Counted from the first letter of the stretch, positions 8,597-17,902 are shown. The stretch is DNA of 23,179 nucleotides from an uncultured Opitutales bacterium (GCA_934700265.1 CAKUXH010000002.1:1-23179); one strand, 5' to 3'. Made by a program: numbers and translations. The notes: generated from the sequence alone by a model not told the origin.

Positions 8597-8962
8597 TTAC
8601 TCTTCATCCGCTTCAGCTTTACCAAGTTCAGCATCAATCTCATTAAGTAACGCAAACGTACGATGAGCTTTATCCAAAGCACTGTCCCAAACAAAAAATA
8701 ATTGTGGTGTAAACTTTAAACGCACTTCTTTGCTTATACCATATTGAATTACGTTACGAATCTTCTTCAAAAACTGAAATGCAGAATTTTTATCTTCTGG
8801 ACGATACACTGAAAAATACACATCTGCCGTTTTTAAATCATCGGTAGCTTTTACTTGCGTTATCGTTATACTTACAGATTCAGCAGTAAAATGCTGATGT
8901 AAATAGTCACTAATCGCACGCTTCAAGAGTTCATTAACACGAATAATCCTAAAATTTTCCAT
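8597..8962 (-). CDS. rbfA: Ribosome-binding factor A
   Basis: A small KH-fold protein of 121 residues that binds 30S precursors and helps mature the 16S 5' end. The sequence shows the family pattern: N-terminal MENFRIIRVNELLKRAIS, a central ITQVKATDDLKTADVYFSVY strand, and the C-terminal region PQLFFVWDSALDKAHRTFAL that matches the P.L.F..D.......I..LL motif. The last residues are acidic. It sits two bases after infB and two before the pyrophosphorylase gene, in the common nusA-infB-rbfA order. No strong Shine-Dalgarno site is visible, so translational coupling to infB is likely. Confidence 0.93.
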   Translation of the reverse strand: MENFRIIRVNELLKRAISDYLHQHFTAESVSITITQVKATDDLKTADVYFSVYRPEDKNSAFQFLKKIRNVIQYGISKEVRLKFTPQLFFVWDSALDKAHRTFALLNEIDAELGKAEADEE

Positions 8963-8964
8963 AA

Positions 8965-11220
8965 TTACAAGTCGGGACGTTTAGCGACCATTTCATAACA
9001 CTCGATAACATCACCTTCAATATAAGGCATCGATAAGTTGCTTAATTCAATACCACACTCATAGCCAGATTTCACTTCGGTAACATCATCCTTAAACCGT
9101 TTTAACATCTGAATTTTAGAATCTGCTAAAACTTTACCACTTCGAATTAAACGTGCTGAAGCATCTCGCATAATTTTACCGGCAATAACCATACAACCTG
9201 CGACCTGACTCTTCGAAAGATCAAATATTTTACGAACTTCTGCAGATCCTAATTTGCTCTCAAACCATTCCGGATCTAATAATTCACGCATTGAATCTTT
9301 AACCTGGTCGATAAGCTCATAAATAATATTATGTTGCAAAATACGAATTTGATCATGTTTAGCTGCTGCTTGAACTCCATTTTCAAGCTTTGTATTGAAA
9401 CCAACAATTACTGCTTGAGATGCATGAGCTAATTTTACATCATTTAAATTAATCTGTCCGACTTGTGTATCAACAATTTCAAGCGAAACTTTTTCACTTT
9501 TAATCCCATTTAAACAATCAGCTAAAGCTTCCACACTACCATGAACATCACCTCGAATAATTACCTTCAATATTTTCTTATCAGTAGATTGTATTGCAGC
9601 CATCAAGTCTTCAATGCTTTTAACTTTATGGGCGTCTGTTGATGCCATCTGTTTCAATAAACGTTCAGCTTCCTCAGCTTCCCTACGAGCTTCTTTTTCG
9701 TTCTTAGCAATTCTAAAAGTTGCACCTGCTTCTGGAGCTCCTGACCAACCCAAAATTTGAACTGGAGTTGCTGGAGTTGCACACTTCATTTTTTCACCAT
9801 TTTCATTAAGCAAAGCTCTGACTTTACAAAAATGCTGACCACACACAAGAACGTCTCCTGGCTTTAATGTCCCACGGTTTACAATAACTGTAGCGGTTGC
9901 ACCACGGCCAACTTCAATGCGAGATTCAATGATAACACCTTCAACATCTCCTTTAGGATTTGCCTTCAACTCCATCATTTCAGCCTGAACTAAAACAAGC
10001 TCCAAAAGCTTATCTACATTGGTTCCTTTTAATGCAGATATACCTGTACAAAGGGTATCGCCTCCCCAATCTTCCGGACTAATACCATGCTTTTGCATTT
10101 GCTGTTTAATTCGATCCTCATTAGCACCTTTCGCATCAATTTTGTTTATAGCTACAATAACAGGGACATTTTCTTTCTGTGCAAACTTCAATGCTTCTTC
10201 GGTTTGAGGCATAAATCCATCATCAGCAGCAACTACCAAAATTGCAATATCTGTAACGGTTGCACCACGCTGACGAATCTTTGAAAAAGCTGCATGCCCT
10301 GGCGTATCCAAAAACGTAATCTTTTGACCTTTATAGTCTACCTGATAAGCACCCACATGCTGGGTAATTCCACCTGCTTCTTTAGCTGCAACATGAGCTT
10401 TTCTAATATAATCTAATAATGTTGTCTTTCCATGATCAACATGCCCTAAAATACATACAATTGGTGGACGAGGCTCAAGATACTTATCTTGTTCTTCTTT
10501 TTGCTTTTTAACCGCCTCTTGCTTTTTTTGTTGCGGATTTTCATTAACTGAAGAACGATGCTTTAAAACAAGCTCAAAGCCATACTTATTTGCAATTTTT
10601 TGGGCAATCTCCTCACTTATTGTCTGATTCATCGAAGCAAAAATTCCTTGCTCCATCAATTCAGAAATCAAACGAAAAGGTTTAATATTTAATAACGTAG
10701 AAAAATCACGAACAACAATCGGCGGCTTAATCGTCAACTGCTTTTTTTCCTGCTTTACTAAGTCAACATTTACCTCTAGTTTTTTTTGCACCACATTCGG
10801 CATCGGCTGAATTTTAGGTGCAACCATAACACGAGGTTGAGGAATAAGATGATTGACTTTCGGCATAGAAACTGAAGGCTTTGGTGGTAACTTTGGCATT
10901 TCGATACGACCAAACTGTACTTTTGGAGGCAAAGGCAACTTCGGAGCAGCCTTTATCGGTTCCTTAACAACAGGAGTATGTACAGGAGTTTGCTTAATCA
11001 CCACTTTTTCAGGTTTATCAACTCTCTGATCCACCGAGCTATCTGCTTTTATAAACTGTTTATTATTACCACTAAAATCCTTAACAAATTCTTCAGCATA
11101 AACATTGGGAATAGTACTTGAAGGACTTTTTACATCGATTCCTCTTTTTTGTAATAATTCTATAACCTTCTTATTATCTAGATTAAGCTGACGCGCCAAC
11201 TGATATATTCTAACACTCAT
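8965..11220 (-). CDS. infB: Translation initiation factor IF-2
   Basis: GTPase that delivers initiator tRNA to the 30S subunit, 751 residues. The N-terminal IF2_N helix module ([20 protein letters not shown]) is followed by a Pro/Lys/Val-rich linker (about 70-165) and a second IF2_N-like module (about 172-216, ending IANKYGFEL). The G domain has G1 GHVDHGKT (259-266), G3 DTPGH (305-309) and G4 NKID (359-362). Domains II-IV follow, including [14 protein letters not shown] and [13 protein letters not shown]. The linker is shorter than in E. coli, giving a mid-size IF-2. The gene starts 19 bases after the nusA stop. The upstream bases lack a clear ribosome binding site. Confidence 0.97.
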   Translation of the reverse strand: MSVRIYQLARQLNLDNKKVIELLQKRGIDVKSPSSTIPNVYAEEFVKDFSGNNKQFIKADSSVDQRVDKPEKVVIKQTPVHTPVVKEPIKAAPKLPLPPKVQFGRIEMPKLPPKPSVSMPKVNHLIPQPRVMVAPKIQPMPNVVQKKLEVNVDLVKQEKKQLTIKPPIVVRDFSTLLNIKPFRLISELMEQGIFASMNQTISEEIAQKIANKYGFELVLKHRSSVNENPQQKKQEAVKKQKEEQDKYLEPRPPIVCILGHVDHGKTTLLDYIRKAHVAAKEAGGITQHVGAYQVDYKGQKITFLDTPGHAAFSKIRQRGATVTDIAILVVAADDGFMPQTEEALKFAQKENVPVIVAINKIDAKGANEDRIKQQMQKHGISPEDWGGDTLCTGISALKGTNVDKLLELVLVQAEMMELKANPKGDVEGVIIESRIEVGRGATATVIVNRGTLKPGDVLVCGQHFCKVRALLNENGEKMKCATPATPVQILGWSGAPEAGATFRIAKNEKEARREAEEAERLLKQMASTDAHKVKSIEDLMAAIQSTDKKILKVIIRGDVHGSVEALADCLNGIKSEKVSLEIVDTQVGQINLNDVKLAHASQAVIVGFNTKLENGVQAAAKHDQIRILQHNIIYELIDQVKDSMRELLDPEWFESKLGSAEVRKIFDLSKSQVAGCMVIAGKIMRDASARLIRSGKVLADSKIQMLKRFKDDVTEVKSGYECGIELSNLSMPYIEGDVIECYEMVAKRPDL

Positions 11221-11239
11221 ATTTATGCCAAAAACTTAT

Positions 11240-12484
11240 TTACTTATTTAAAAACTCATGTGCTTCTGTTAAAATTGCACGTGCTTCTTCTTCACTCATT
11301 CCAATATTGACTAAATCTTCCTCAGTAACTCCATCAAAAGCTTCGATGCTTGTAATTCCCATTTCAACTAAACGAGCTGCAGTAACACTCGAAATAGAAG
11401 GTAACTGAGACAATACCTGCATTGCATGAACTTTTTTCTCTTCAAAACCAAGTTCAACACGTTCTAAACGTTTTACTTCCAATTCCCATCCCAATAAACG
11501 AGATGTTAAGCGAAGATTCTGCCCTTTTCGACCCACAAAAACAGCAAAATCCTTTTCTTCCAAATCAAAATAGATCGTTTTATTTGCTTCATCGATACGA
11601 ATTGATTGCGGAACTCCTGGACGTATAGCTTCCTTCAATAGCGTTGTAATATCAGAAGAATAACGAATTATATCAACCTTTTCTTGGCCTAACTCTTTAA
11701 GTACGTTTTTAATACGAGATCCACGAGATCCAACGCAAGCCCCTACAGGATCGATTTTAGCATCCTTTGTATCAACACAAATTTTTGTACGATATCCAGG
11801 ATCACGCACAATCGCCTTTATGGAAATAGTCCCCTCTGCCAATTCAACGACTTCACATTCAAGCAAACATCTTACAAAATCAACATGACTTCTAGTTAAG
11901 ACCAACTCTGGTCCACGAGGCGTAGTTTTAATATCTTGCAATAAACAACAAATACGCTCTCCTGGCATGTAATCATCACTCCAAATAGAATCTCTACGAT
12001 AAAGCGTTCCTTCTGCTTTTCCAAAATCTATCGTTAAATCACCTTTTTCCTTATAGCGAACAATTCCCGAAATAATTGTTCCAATCCTATCTTGGAATTG
12101 CTCATAAATATGCTCCTTCTCAAAGCGGCGAATTTGTTGCATAATCATCTGTCGAGCTGTTTGTGCGGCAATTCGACCAAATACTGAAGGATCAATTTCT
12201 TGCTCAAAAATATCTCCTAAAGCAATGTCTGGATTCGTCTGACGAGCCTTAGCAATGTGAATTTCACAGCTTGCATCACTTACTGACTCAACGACCTTTA
12301 ACTGAGCCCAAGCTCTTAGAGCCCCTGTACGAGGATCAATTTCTACACGTACATCTTGTCCCGAATGTAAACTTTTCTTAGCTGCACTGCTGACAGCAGT
12401 GGCTATTGAATCAATCATATTTTGACGACTGATTCCCTTTTCTTTTTCCATATATTCCAAGACAGATAATAATTCGCTTCTCAT
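11240..12484 (-). CDS. nusA: Transcription termination/antitermination factor NusA
   Basis: RNA-polymerase-associated factor, 414 residues from the chosen start. The N-terminal domain reads MRSELLSVLEYMEKEKGI. It is followed by an S1 domain (GTIISGIVRYKEKGDLTIDFG), KH1 with DPVGACVGSRGSRIKNV and KH2 with VFVGRKGQNLRLTSRLLGW. One C-terminal helix-hairpin-helix repeat (LVEMGITSIEAFDGVTEEDL) follows. E. coli NusA has two acidic repeats; the single repeat here is a shorter variant. The frame is open 12 codons further to 12520, but those residues (PPKTFFIIFNS) do not match the family and would come from a hairpin, so ATG at 12484 is preferred. No Shine-Dalgarno site precedes it. It leads the infB operon, and no rimP is seen upstream. 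Confidence 0.95.
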   Translation of the reverse strand: MRSELLSVLEYMEKEKGISRQNMIDSIATAVSSAAKKSLHSGQDVRVEIDPRTGALRAWAQLKVVESVSDASCEIHIAKARQTNPDIALGDIFEQEIDPSVFGRIAAQTARQMIMQQIRRFEKEHIYEQFQDRIGTIISGIVRYKEKGDLTIDFGKAEGTLYRRDSIWSDDYMPGERICCLLQDIKTTPRGPELVLTRSHVDFVRCLLECEVVELAEGTISIKAIVRDPGYRTKICVDTKDAKIDPVGACVGSRGSRIKNVLKELGQEKVDIIRYSSDITTLLKEAIRPGVPQSIRIDEANKTIYFDLEEKDFAVFVGRKGQNLRLTSRLLGWELEVKRLERVELGFEEKKVHAMQVLSQLPSISSVTAARLVEMGITSIEAFDGVTEEDLVNIGMSEEEARAILTEAHEFLNK

Positions 12485-12491
12485 AGAGTTA

Positions 12492-12527
12492 AATATAATA
12501 AAAAACGTTTTTGGAGGCATTTGTCAA
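12492..12527 (-). promoter_or_regulatory. Possible nusA promoter elements
   Basis: On the minus strand a perfect TTGACA (12527-12522) lies in the hairpin loop, and a good TATATT (12497-12492) ends 7 bases before the nusA ATG. The spacing between them (24 bases) is too long for one standard sigma-70 promoter, so they may not work together. If TATATT is a true -10 box, the transcript would start at or next to the ATG. Confidence 0.25.
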
Positions 12528-12545
12528 TCATTGCCTCCATTTTTT
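12512..12545 (+). terminator. Hairpin with T6 tail, terminator-like on the plus strand
   Basis: TGGAGGCA (12512-12519) pairs perfectly with TGCCTCCA (12532-12539) around a 12-base loop. On the plus strand it is followed at once by TTTTTT (12540-12545). On the minus strand, the direction of the flanking genes, it is followed by AAAAACG and only then by T6. It sits between the prepilin-like gene and nusA. It may terminate in both directions or block antisense transcription; a role in the nusA leader is also possible. Confidence 0.55.
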
Positions 12546-12575
12546 ATACATTTTGATAAAATTTTTTAAAAAATA

Positions 12576-13082
12576 TCAAATATAAATATTTCCCGAACTA
12601 TCTCTTAAATAAAAATAAATACAATCCCCATCTACCACTACCTGGCTTTCTACACACGATTGTTTCAACTCATGAACAACTTTACCTATAAACCTTTCTC
12701 TATTTGAGGCAAAATCTATTTTTATGCCAAAATTTCCCTCACTATTATAGTAAACAATTCCTGTACAATTTTCTGATTTTATTAAATTGTTTGTGCTAAA
12801 ATTTATTGCTCGAAATCGCTCCAAATCATCAATGGATTCTAATGTAGCTCCATCTGTAACAGAAGAGAAAGTATCTTCACTGCCATTATGATGCAAGTAA
12901 TACATTGAAAAAGCTAATTCATAAGCTTTAACACATTCAACTATATTTTTAACTTCAGCCTCTTGTTTTCGCTCACTTATGTTTACCTGTAAAAGTCCAG
13001 ATAAGATAGCCATAATAGCCAAAACTAACATTAACTCTGTTAAAGAAAAAGCCTTTTTAAATCTCAACTTCCTGTCCATCAT
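12576..13082 (-). CDS. Prepilin-like protein with type IV pilin N-terminus
   Basis: A 168-residue protein with a class III (prepilin) signal: a short basic leader MMDRKLRFKK, then AFSLTELMLVLAIMAILSG (11-29), a hydrophobic helix with Glu at +5 of the mature protein. The usual motif is G followed by FTLIE; here the residue before the cut is Ala. The rest shows no family I recognise and has four Cys that could pair outside the membrane. Pseudopilins and type IV pilins are processed by PilD/TcpJ-type peptidases and assemble into pili or secretion fibres; no such partner is in the window. Its start overlaps the end of the MBL gene by 26 bases. Minor pilin or general secretion pseudopilin are equally likely. 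Confidence 0.78.
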   Translation of the reverse strand: MMDRKLRFKKAFSLTELMLVLAIMAILSGLLQVNISERKQEAEVKNIVECVKAYELAFSMYYLHHNGSEDTFSSVTDGATLESIDDLERFRAINFSTNNLIKSENCTGIVYYNSEGNFGIKIDFASNRERFIGKVVHELKQSCVESQVVVDGDCIYFYLRDSSGNIYI

Positions 13083-14046
13083 GCGCTAAAGAAATCTCTG
13101 TAGGATATCGAGCATCTATTTTATTTTTACATTCTCTATGATAGAAGTCTGTATACAGTTTTGTATTTAAAAGAAACTGCCGTAAAGCATCATCATCACT
13201 CGTAGGTTCATGATGAAACAAAAATAAACGTTTGACATGCGCTTTGGAAGCTAATTTAACCCCCATAAAGTTATTAGAATGCCCCCAATTAGTTTTTATA
13301 ACACTTGCCGTTGCTAATGAATACATAGCATCAAAAATGAGCATATCTGCATCTTTAAAAAATTCGATAAATGGATATCCATCCTTATGGGCATTTTCAG
13401 CATGTTCACAATCGGTAGAATAAACAACTACTTTATTATTTTTTTCAAATCGATAACCAAACGATATTCCTGGATGATTTTGTTGAATCGCTTTTATCTC
13501 AAACCCGCAAACATCAAAATTTTCCCAAGGCAATTTAATATCAAAAATAATTTGTGCTCCTAGTGCTTTAAAAGGAACCGGAAAACACGGTGGATTCATT
13601 TGTTTGGTAAAATGTTCTTCGATATTGTGATGATAACCATGAATAATGATTTTATTCCCTGGAACATAAGCTGGTGCAAAAAAAGGAAATCCCTGAATAT
13701 GATCCCAATGCAAATGCGTTAAAAACAGGTGATAAATCGAAGGTTTAGCCAACACTCCTGTCTTTGCATAACTTATTCCTAAATCACGCAACCCCGTTCC
13801 AGCATCACAAATAATATACTCATTTTCAATCCCGCTTTCAATCTCAATGCAAGATGTATTAACACCGCAAGTACACTTTAAATTATCCGGCATACTTTCG
13901 ATATATTCTTCTATCGACTGCCCATTTTTTATACCCGTTTCTGGACTCAAAGCATACGCTATACCTTGCTTTAAATATTTTTGCAGGTGTTCCTGTGTAA
14001 ATGTAGAGGGTAACGATCCTCTTGTGCCCCAAAATTTTACTTTCAT
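13057..14046 (-). CDS. MBL-fold metal-dependent hydrolase
   Basis: A 329-residue metallo-beta-lactamase-fold protein. It opens with MKVKFWGTRGS, typical of the branch that includes PhnP- and RNase Z-like hydrolases. The metal motif THLHWDH is at 110-116 (H111, H113, D115, H116), with candidate ligands H191, D212 (YSTDCEH) and the H278/H279 pair (LFHHEP). The substrate is not identifiable; members cleave phosphodiesters or act on cyclic nucleotides and related compounds. The start was set at ATG 14046 to match the family N-terminus; the frame runs on 13 codons upstream. The gene is divergent from ppdK and overlaps the prepilin-like gene by 26 bases, so the two are probably cotranscribed. Confidence 0.86.
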   Translation of the reverse strand: MKVKFWGTRGSLPSTFTQEHLQKYLKQGIAYALSPETGIKNGQSIEEYIESMPDNLKCTCGVNTSCIEIESGIENEYIICDAGTGLRDLGISYAKTGVLAKPSIYHLFLTHLHWDHIQGFPFFAPAYVPGNKIIIHGYHHNIEEHFTKQMNPPCFPVPFKALGAQIIFDIKLPWENFDVCGFEIKAIQQNHPGISFGYRFEKNNKVVVYSTDCEHAENAHKDGYPFIEFFKDADMLIFDAMYSLATASVIKTNWGHSNNFMGVKLASKAHVKRLFLFHHEPTSDDDALRQFLLNTKLYTDFYHRECKNKIDARYPTEISLAHDGQEVEI

Positions 14047-14445
14047 CAATTTTATCTTACAAAAATTTTTTATAAATTGCAACATATTTTATTTTTTCAA
14101 AGTAATTAAAAATTATATCTTTCATTGTAGTATTAATCTACTTTCATCAAAATAAATCTAAATTAATTATTTTATAAAAATTTTGAATCATTCAGTGCCA
14201 TCACTTATATTTTTTTAAAATTTGTATAAAAGAAATACCCCGATTAAGCAGTACAATTCTCATGCAAAATCAAATAAAAATTCTTATAACAAAAGATTTT
14301 TATTTCTTTTTTTCAAAAAAAATGCTAAAATTAATAAAAAATATCCGATATAATATATTAATCTTTTTTATATCCAGGGATTGACAAAGATGTTGATATG
14401 GATTTAAATAAAAATTCGGCAAATTTTAATAGGAAGACAATAAGT
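14047..14445. promoter_or_regulatory. Divergent intergenic region between MBL hydrolase and ppdK
   Basis: About 400 very AT-rich bases without a supportable gene. The ppdK promoter lies at its right end. For the MBL gene there is a candidate on the minus strand: TTGCAA (14082-14077), a 17-base spacer and TAAGAT (14059-14054), which would start transcription at or beside the ATG. The central part (about 14100-14340) holds A and T runs but no motif that I can name. Confidence 0.4.
14381..14409 (+). promoter_or_regulatory. Likely sigma-70-type promoter of ppdK
   Basis: Perfect TTGACA at 14381-14386, a 17-base spacer and TTTAAA at 14404-14409 (4 of 6 to TATAAT). Transcription would begin near 14416, just before the Shine-Dalgarno site, which supports the downstream ATG at 14446 over the one at 14398. 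Confidence 0.6.
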
Positions 14446-17145
14446 ATGACTAATAAAATGATATATGAATTTGGTAAAAAAACCGATGGAAATGCCACAA
14501 TGCGTGCGCTTTTAGGTGGTAAAGGAGCCAATTTAGCAGAAATGTCACGCATTGGTTTACCCGTACCTCCCGGATTTACAATCACCACGGAAATGTGCTT
14601 AGATTATTACAAGTCTAACAAAAGCATTAAACCAGAATTAAAAGCTGAAATTAAGACTTCTATTGCACACGTTGAAGAGCAGCTAGGTAAAAAATTTGGT
14701 GATGCAAAGAACCCATTATTGTTTTCCGTTCGTTCAGGTGCCCGTGAATCCATGCCAGGGATGATGGATACTATTTTGAATTTAGGCTTAAATGACCAAA
14801 CAGTAGAAGGATTTGCAGAAAAAACAAACAACAAGCGTTTTGCTTATGACTGTTATCGTCGTTTTATTCAAATGTACGGTGATGTTGTTATGGGCGTAGG
14901 CGCAGATTCTGATGATGAACATGATCCTTTCGATGTTATTTTATCAGAAGCTAAAGCAGCTAAAGGTGTTAAATATGACACAGAATTAGATGCTGAAGAT
15001 CTAAAAAAGATTATCGTACGCTTTAAAGATTTAATTCATGCCAAAAAAGGTGTTGATTTCCCTCAAGATGTATTTGCTCAACTAGAAGGGGCCATTGGCG
15101 CTGTATTCGGATCCTGGTATAATGAACGTGCTATTATTTATCGTCATAAATATAATATTCCTTCCGATTGGGGAACAGCTGTTAATGTTCAATCCATGGT
15201 ATTTGGTAATGCAGGAGATACAAGTGCTACGGGAGTTGCTTTCACGCGAAATCCTGCTAATGGAGAAAATGTGTTCTATGGTGAATACCTTATTAATGCA
15301 CAAGGTGAAGACGTCGTTGCTGGTATCCGTACCCCACACCCAATTGCTCAGTTAGAACAAGAAATGCCTGCAGCTTATGCGTCTTTGCTAAAAATTCGTG
15401 AAACGTTGGAAAAGCATTTCACAGATATGCAAGACTTTGAATTTACGGTTGAAAATGAACATTTATTTATGCTTCAAACTCGTAATGGTAAACGCACAGG
15501 TCTAGCTGCAATTCGCATTGCCCTTGATATGGTAAAAGAAGGTCTCATTGATAAAAAGACAGCTTTATTACGTATCCCAGCAGAATCTATTTCTACATTG
15601 CTTGTTCCTGTGTTTGATAATACGAGCAAAAAAGGTGCTAAATGCATTGCTAAAGGTTTGCCAGCAGGTCCAGGGGCTGCCTGTGGAAAGGTTGTTTTTA
15701 CCGCTGATCGTGCTGAAGAAATGGCTAAATCAGGCAATAAAGTTGTCCTATGTCGTGCTGAAACATCTCCAGAAGATCTACGAGGCATGTTAATTTCTGA
15801 AGGTATTCTAACAAGCCGTGGTGGTGTAAGTTCTCATGCTGCGTTAGTAGCCCGTCAAATGGGTAAAGTTTGTGTATGCGGCGCTGGAGATTTAACCATT
15901 GATTATCACAAAAAAACAATTGTACGTGATGGTATTACTTTACATGAAGGTGATTTCATTTCTATTGATGGAACCACCGGTGAAGTTTTTGAAGGTGCTA
16001 TTGCCACAATGCCGTCAGAAGTTATGCAGGTTCTCAATGGTACATTAAAACCAGAACAAAGCAAAACCTATCGCATGTTCAATCAAATCATGACGTGGAG
16101 TGATGAATTCCGTCAATTGGGAATTCGTACCAACGCTGATACACCTAAACAAGCTGCTTCTGCCTTTGCATTTGGTGCTGAAGGAGTTGGTTTGTGTCGT
16201 ACAGAACATATGTTCTTCAGTGGTCACCGTATTGATTCTATGCGTGAAATGATTTTAGCGGACAATGAAGAAGCTCGTCGCAAGGCATTAGCTAAATTAT
16301 TACCACTACAGCGTGAAGATTTTATCGGTATCTTCAAAGCAATGAAGGGACATCCAGTCATCATTCGTTTATTAGATCCACCGTTACATGAATTCTTACC
16401 ACACGATGAAAAGGCAATTGAAGAATTATCGAAGGTTATAAACTTACCGGTTGATGAAATTAAACGTCGCTCTGCTAATTTAGCCGAACAAAATCCAATG
16501 TTGGGACATCGTGGCTGCCGTCTAGGTATTTCCTACCCCGAAATTACTGAAATGCAAGCAACCGCCATTTATGAAGCTGCTGCGGAAGTAATCAAATCAG
16601 GTGAAAAAGTTCATTTGGAAATTATGATTCCATTGGTAGGCTTCGTCAAAGAGCTTGAAAATCAAGTTGAATTGATTAAAAAAGTCGGCAAAAAGATCTG
16701 CGAACAATACAAGATGGAAATTCCTTGCATGATTGGAACCATGATTGAAAATCCACGTGCAACAATACGTTCTGCTGATATTGCCAAAGTTGCTGACTTC
16801 TTTAGCTTTGGAACCAACGATTTAACACAGTTAACATTAGGTATCAGTCGTGACGATATGGGTAAATTCTTTAACCATTACGTTAATCACGAAATCTTTA
16901 CTTTGAATCCATTTGCTTCTATCGATATTGATGGTGTAGGTGAATTAGTAAAATATGCTGTAAAACAAGCTCATGAAGTAAAACCTGAAATGGAAATCGG
17001 TATTTGTGGAGAACATGGAGGCGATCCTCGTTCTGTCGAATTCTTCCATAATGCAGGATTAAAGTATGTTAGCTGCTCACCAAATCGTATTCCAATTGTA
17101 CGTTTGGCATGTGCTCAAGCTGCTCTTAAAAATCCACGTAAATAA
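14446..17145 (+). CDS. ppdK: Pyruvate, phosphate dikinase
   Basis: Interconverts pyruvate, ATP and phosphate with PEP, AMP and pyrophosphate; common in anaerobes, where it serves glycolysis or gluconeogenesis. From ATG 14446 it has 899 residues. An ATP-grasp N-terminal domain starts with [10 protein letters not shown]. The phosphohistidine domain has [15 protein letters not shown] with catalytic His464 and the neighbouring Thr456, which is the residue regulated by PDRP kinases in other species. The C-terminal PEP/pyruvate TIM barrel carries [13 protein letters not shown] and the catalytic Cys854 in [14 protein letters not shown] lies about 9 bases before ATG 14446. The frame is open to an ATG at 14398, but that has no ribosome binding site and lies inside the promoter. 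Monocistronic, between a promoter and a terminator. Confidence 0.97.
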   Translation: MTNKMIYEFGKKTDGNATMRALLGGKGANLAEMSRIGLPVPPGFTITTEMCLDYYKSNKSIKPELKAEIKTSIAHVEEQLGKKFGDAKNPLLFSVRSGARESMPGMMDTILNLGLNDQTVEGFAEKTNNKRFAYDCYRRFIQMYGDVVMGVGADSDDEHDPFDVILSEAKAAKGVKYDTELDAEDLKKIIVRFKDLIHAKKGVDFPQDVFAQLEGAIGAVFGSWYNERAIIYRHKYNIPSDWGTAVNVQSMVFGNAGDTSATGVAFTRNPANGENVFYGEYLINAQGEDVVAGIRTPHPIAQLEQEMPAAYASLLKIRETLEKHFTDMQDFEFTVENEHLFMLQTRNGKRTGLAAIRIALDMVKEGLIDKKTALLRIPAESISTLLVPVFDNTSKKGAKCIAKGLPAGPGAACGKVVFTADRAEEMAKSGNKVVLCRAETSPEDLRGMLISEGILTSRGGVSSHAALVARQMGKVCVCGAGDLTIDYHKKTIVRDGITLHEGDFISIDGTTGEVFEGAIATMPSEVMQVLNGTLKPEQSKTYRMFNQIMTWSDEFRQLGIRTNADTPKQAASAFAFGAEGVGLCRTEHMFFSGHRIDSMREMILADNEEARRKALAKLLPLQREDFIGIFKAMKGHPVIIRLLDPPLHEFLPHDEKAIEELSKVINLPVDEIKRRSANLAEQNPMLGHRGCRLGISYPEITEMQATAIYEAAAEVIKSGEKVHLEIMIPLVGFVKELENQVELIKKVGKKICEQYKMEIPCMIGTMIENPRATIRSADIAKVADFFSFGTNDLTQLTLGISRDDMGKFFNHYVNHEIFTLNPFASIDIDGVGELVKYAVKQAHEVKPEMEIGICGEHGGDPRSVEFFHNAGLKYVSCSPNRIPIVRLACAQAALKNPRK

Positions 17146-17162
17146 TACTACGATTTTTACTT

Positions 17163-17204
17163 AAACAATGAACCGGTTGAAAAAACAACCGGCTTTCATT
17201 GTTT
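17163..17204 (+). terminator. Terminator hairpin of ppdK
   Basis: AAACAATGAA plus CCGGTTG (17163-17179) pair with CAACCGG and TTCATTGTTT (17186-17204) around an A6 loop, with a 2-base bulge: 17 base pairs. It starts 17 bases after the ppdK stop. The T-run after it is short, so efficiency is uncertain. Confidence 0.75.
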
Positions 17205-17342
17205 GATAACAAAAGTCAGAAACTACAGTACAATAAAAGGGAAATAATTGTGCTTTCTTTTATTATATAATATCACACAATTGTGATGAAAAATTCTACT
17301 TATTTCCAAAAATTAAAAAAAAGAAAATATGTAAGTTTGTAA
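17205..17342. other. AT-rich intergenic stretch with a short palindrome
   Basis: No gene seen. CACAATTGTG (17276-17285) is a perfect 10-base palindrome; its half AATTGTG also occurs at 17246-17252, with TATATAAT-like sequence between. This could be an operator or promoter, but no gene starts from it on the plus strand. On the minus strand it follows the decayed NamZ-like gene. Confidence 0.3.
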
Positions 17343-17704
17343 TTAAAACAAATCTATCAATATCTTTAAAGTATCTCCATCATACAAAGAACGAACTTCT
17401 ATACCTTTATAAATTTCATTTCTGATATGTTGACCCCTGCATCATTTTTATTCCAAAATCCATGTTCAGGTGAAAAAAAACATTTCAAACGACCATTCAA
17501 TCTATTTTTATCTTTATTAGCTTCAATAAAAATATCACAAGATGGAATATTATCTGAATTTGTCGAAGCCATATGAGTCAAAAAACCAACTATCCCTGCA
17601 TTTTCCAAATCCTTAAAATTATTTTCCTGCAAAACATCAATTCCAAATTGCAATGGATTAGAATTCAATAAACAAATAATAGAAGAAAAAATAACAAAAT
17701 TCAA
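17343..17704 (-). pseudogene. Frameshifted, truncated remnant of a DUF1343 / NamZ-type gene
   Basis: Read from TTG at 17704, the minus strand gives a signal-like hydrophobic start (NFVIFSSIICLL), then GIDVLQENNF, a NAGIVGFLTH segment, LKCFFSPEHGFW and DAGVNIS. A stop follows at 17399-17401. Shifting frame between about 17405 and 17425 continues as EIYKGIEVRSLYDGDTL before another stop at 17345-17343. The order GIDVL, G.lTn, FSPEHG, AG and then VxSLYG is that of DUF1343 proteins (NamZ, exo-beta-N-acetylmuramidases of peptidoglycan recycling, usually about 400 residues). Only the first quarter is left, with a frameshift and no ATG. It begins about 80 bases beyond the 5S gene. The open frame actually reaches back to 17896 through antisense-free 5S sequence, which is not coding. 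Confidence 0.72.
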
Positions 17705-17769
17705 AAATACATTAAAAAGAAAGTAGTAATTAGGAAAGGTAGAACAGGGTAAAAACAAACCACTCAAGC

Positions 17770-17790
17770 AGTCAAAAAAAAAGGCCTGGC
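17770..17790 (-). terminator. Likely rRNA operon terminator formed by the 5S end and a T9 run
   Basis: The 3' side of the 5S terminal helix (GCCAGGCC) is followed directly by nine T residues on the minus strand (about 17782-17774). No separate hairpin is present, so the 5S helix itself, or Rho, probably ends the operon. Confidence 0.5.
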
Positions 17791-17902
17791 GATCACCTAC
17801 TCTCACACCACAGTACATGGCACTACCATCGGCAGCTCGGGGCTTAACGTTCGTGTTCGATATGTGTACGTGTGTTTCCCCCATGCTTATCTTCACCAGG
17901 CA
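17783..17902 (-). rRNA. rrf: 5S ribosomal RNA
   Basis: About 120 bases. The 5' strand TGCCTGGTGAAG pairs with the 3' strand CGCCAGGC to close the terminal helix. Internal CCGATGGTAGTGCC-like and GAGAGTAGGTGATCGCC segments are the conserved 5S loops. It lies 117 bases downstream of 23S in the same operon. Ends are estimated from the terminal helix. Confidence 0.93.

Noticed and set aside
14358..14588. Minus-strand frame at the ppdK start
   Set aside because: Shadow of the ppdK coding frame and its promoter, with no homology signal.
17399..17896. A single 165-residue minus-strand gene
   Set aside because: Its first part is 5S rRNA read as protein. Only the distal part has protein-like character, and that is a broken DUF1343 remnant, reported as a pseudogene.
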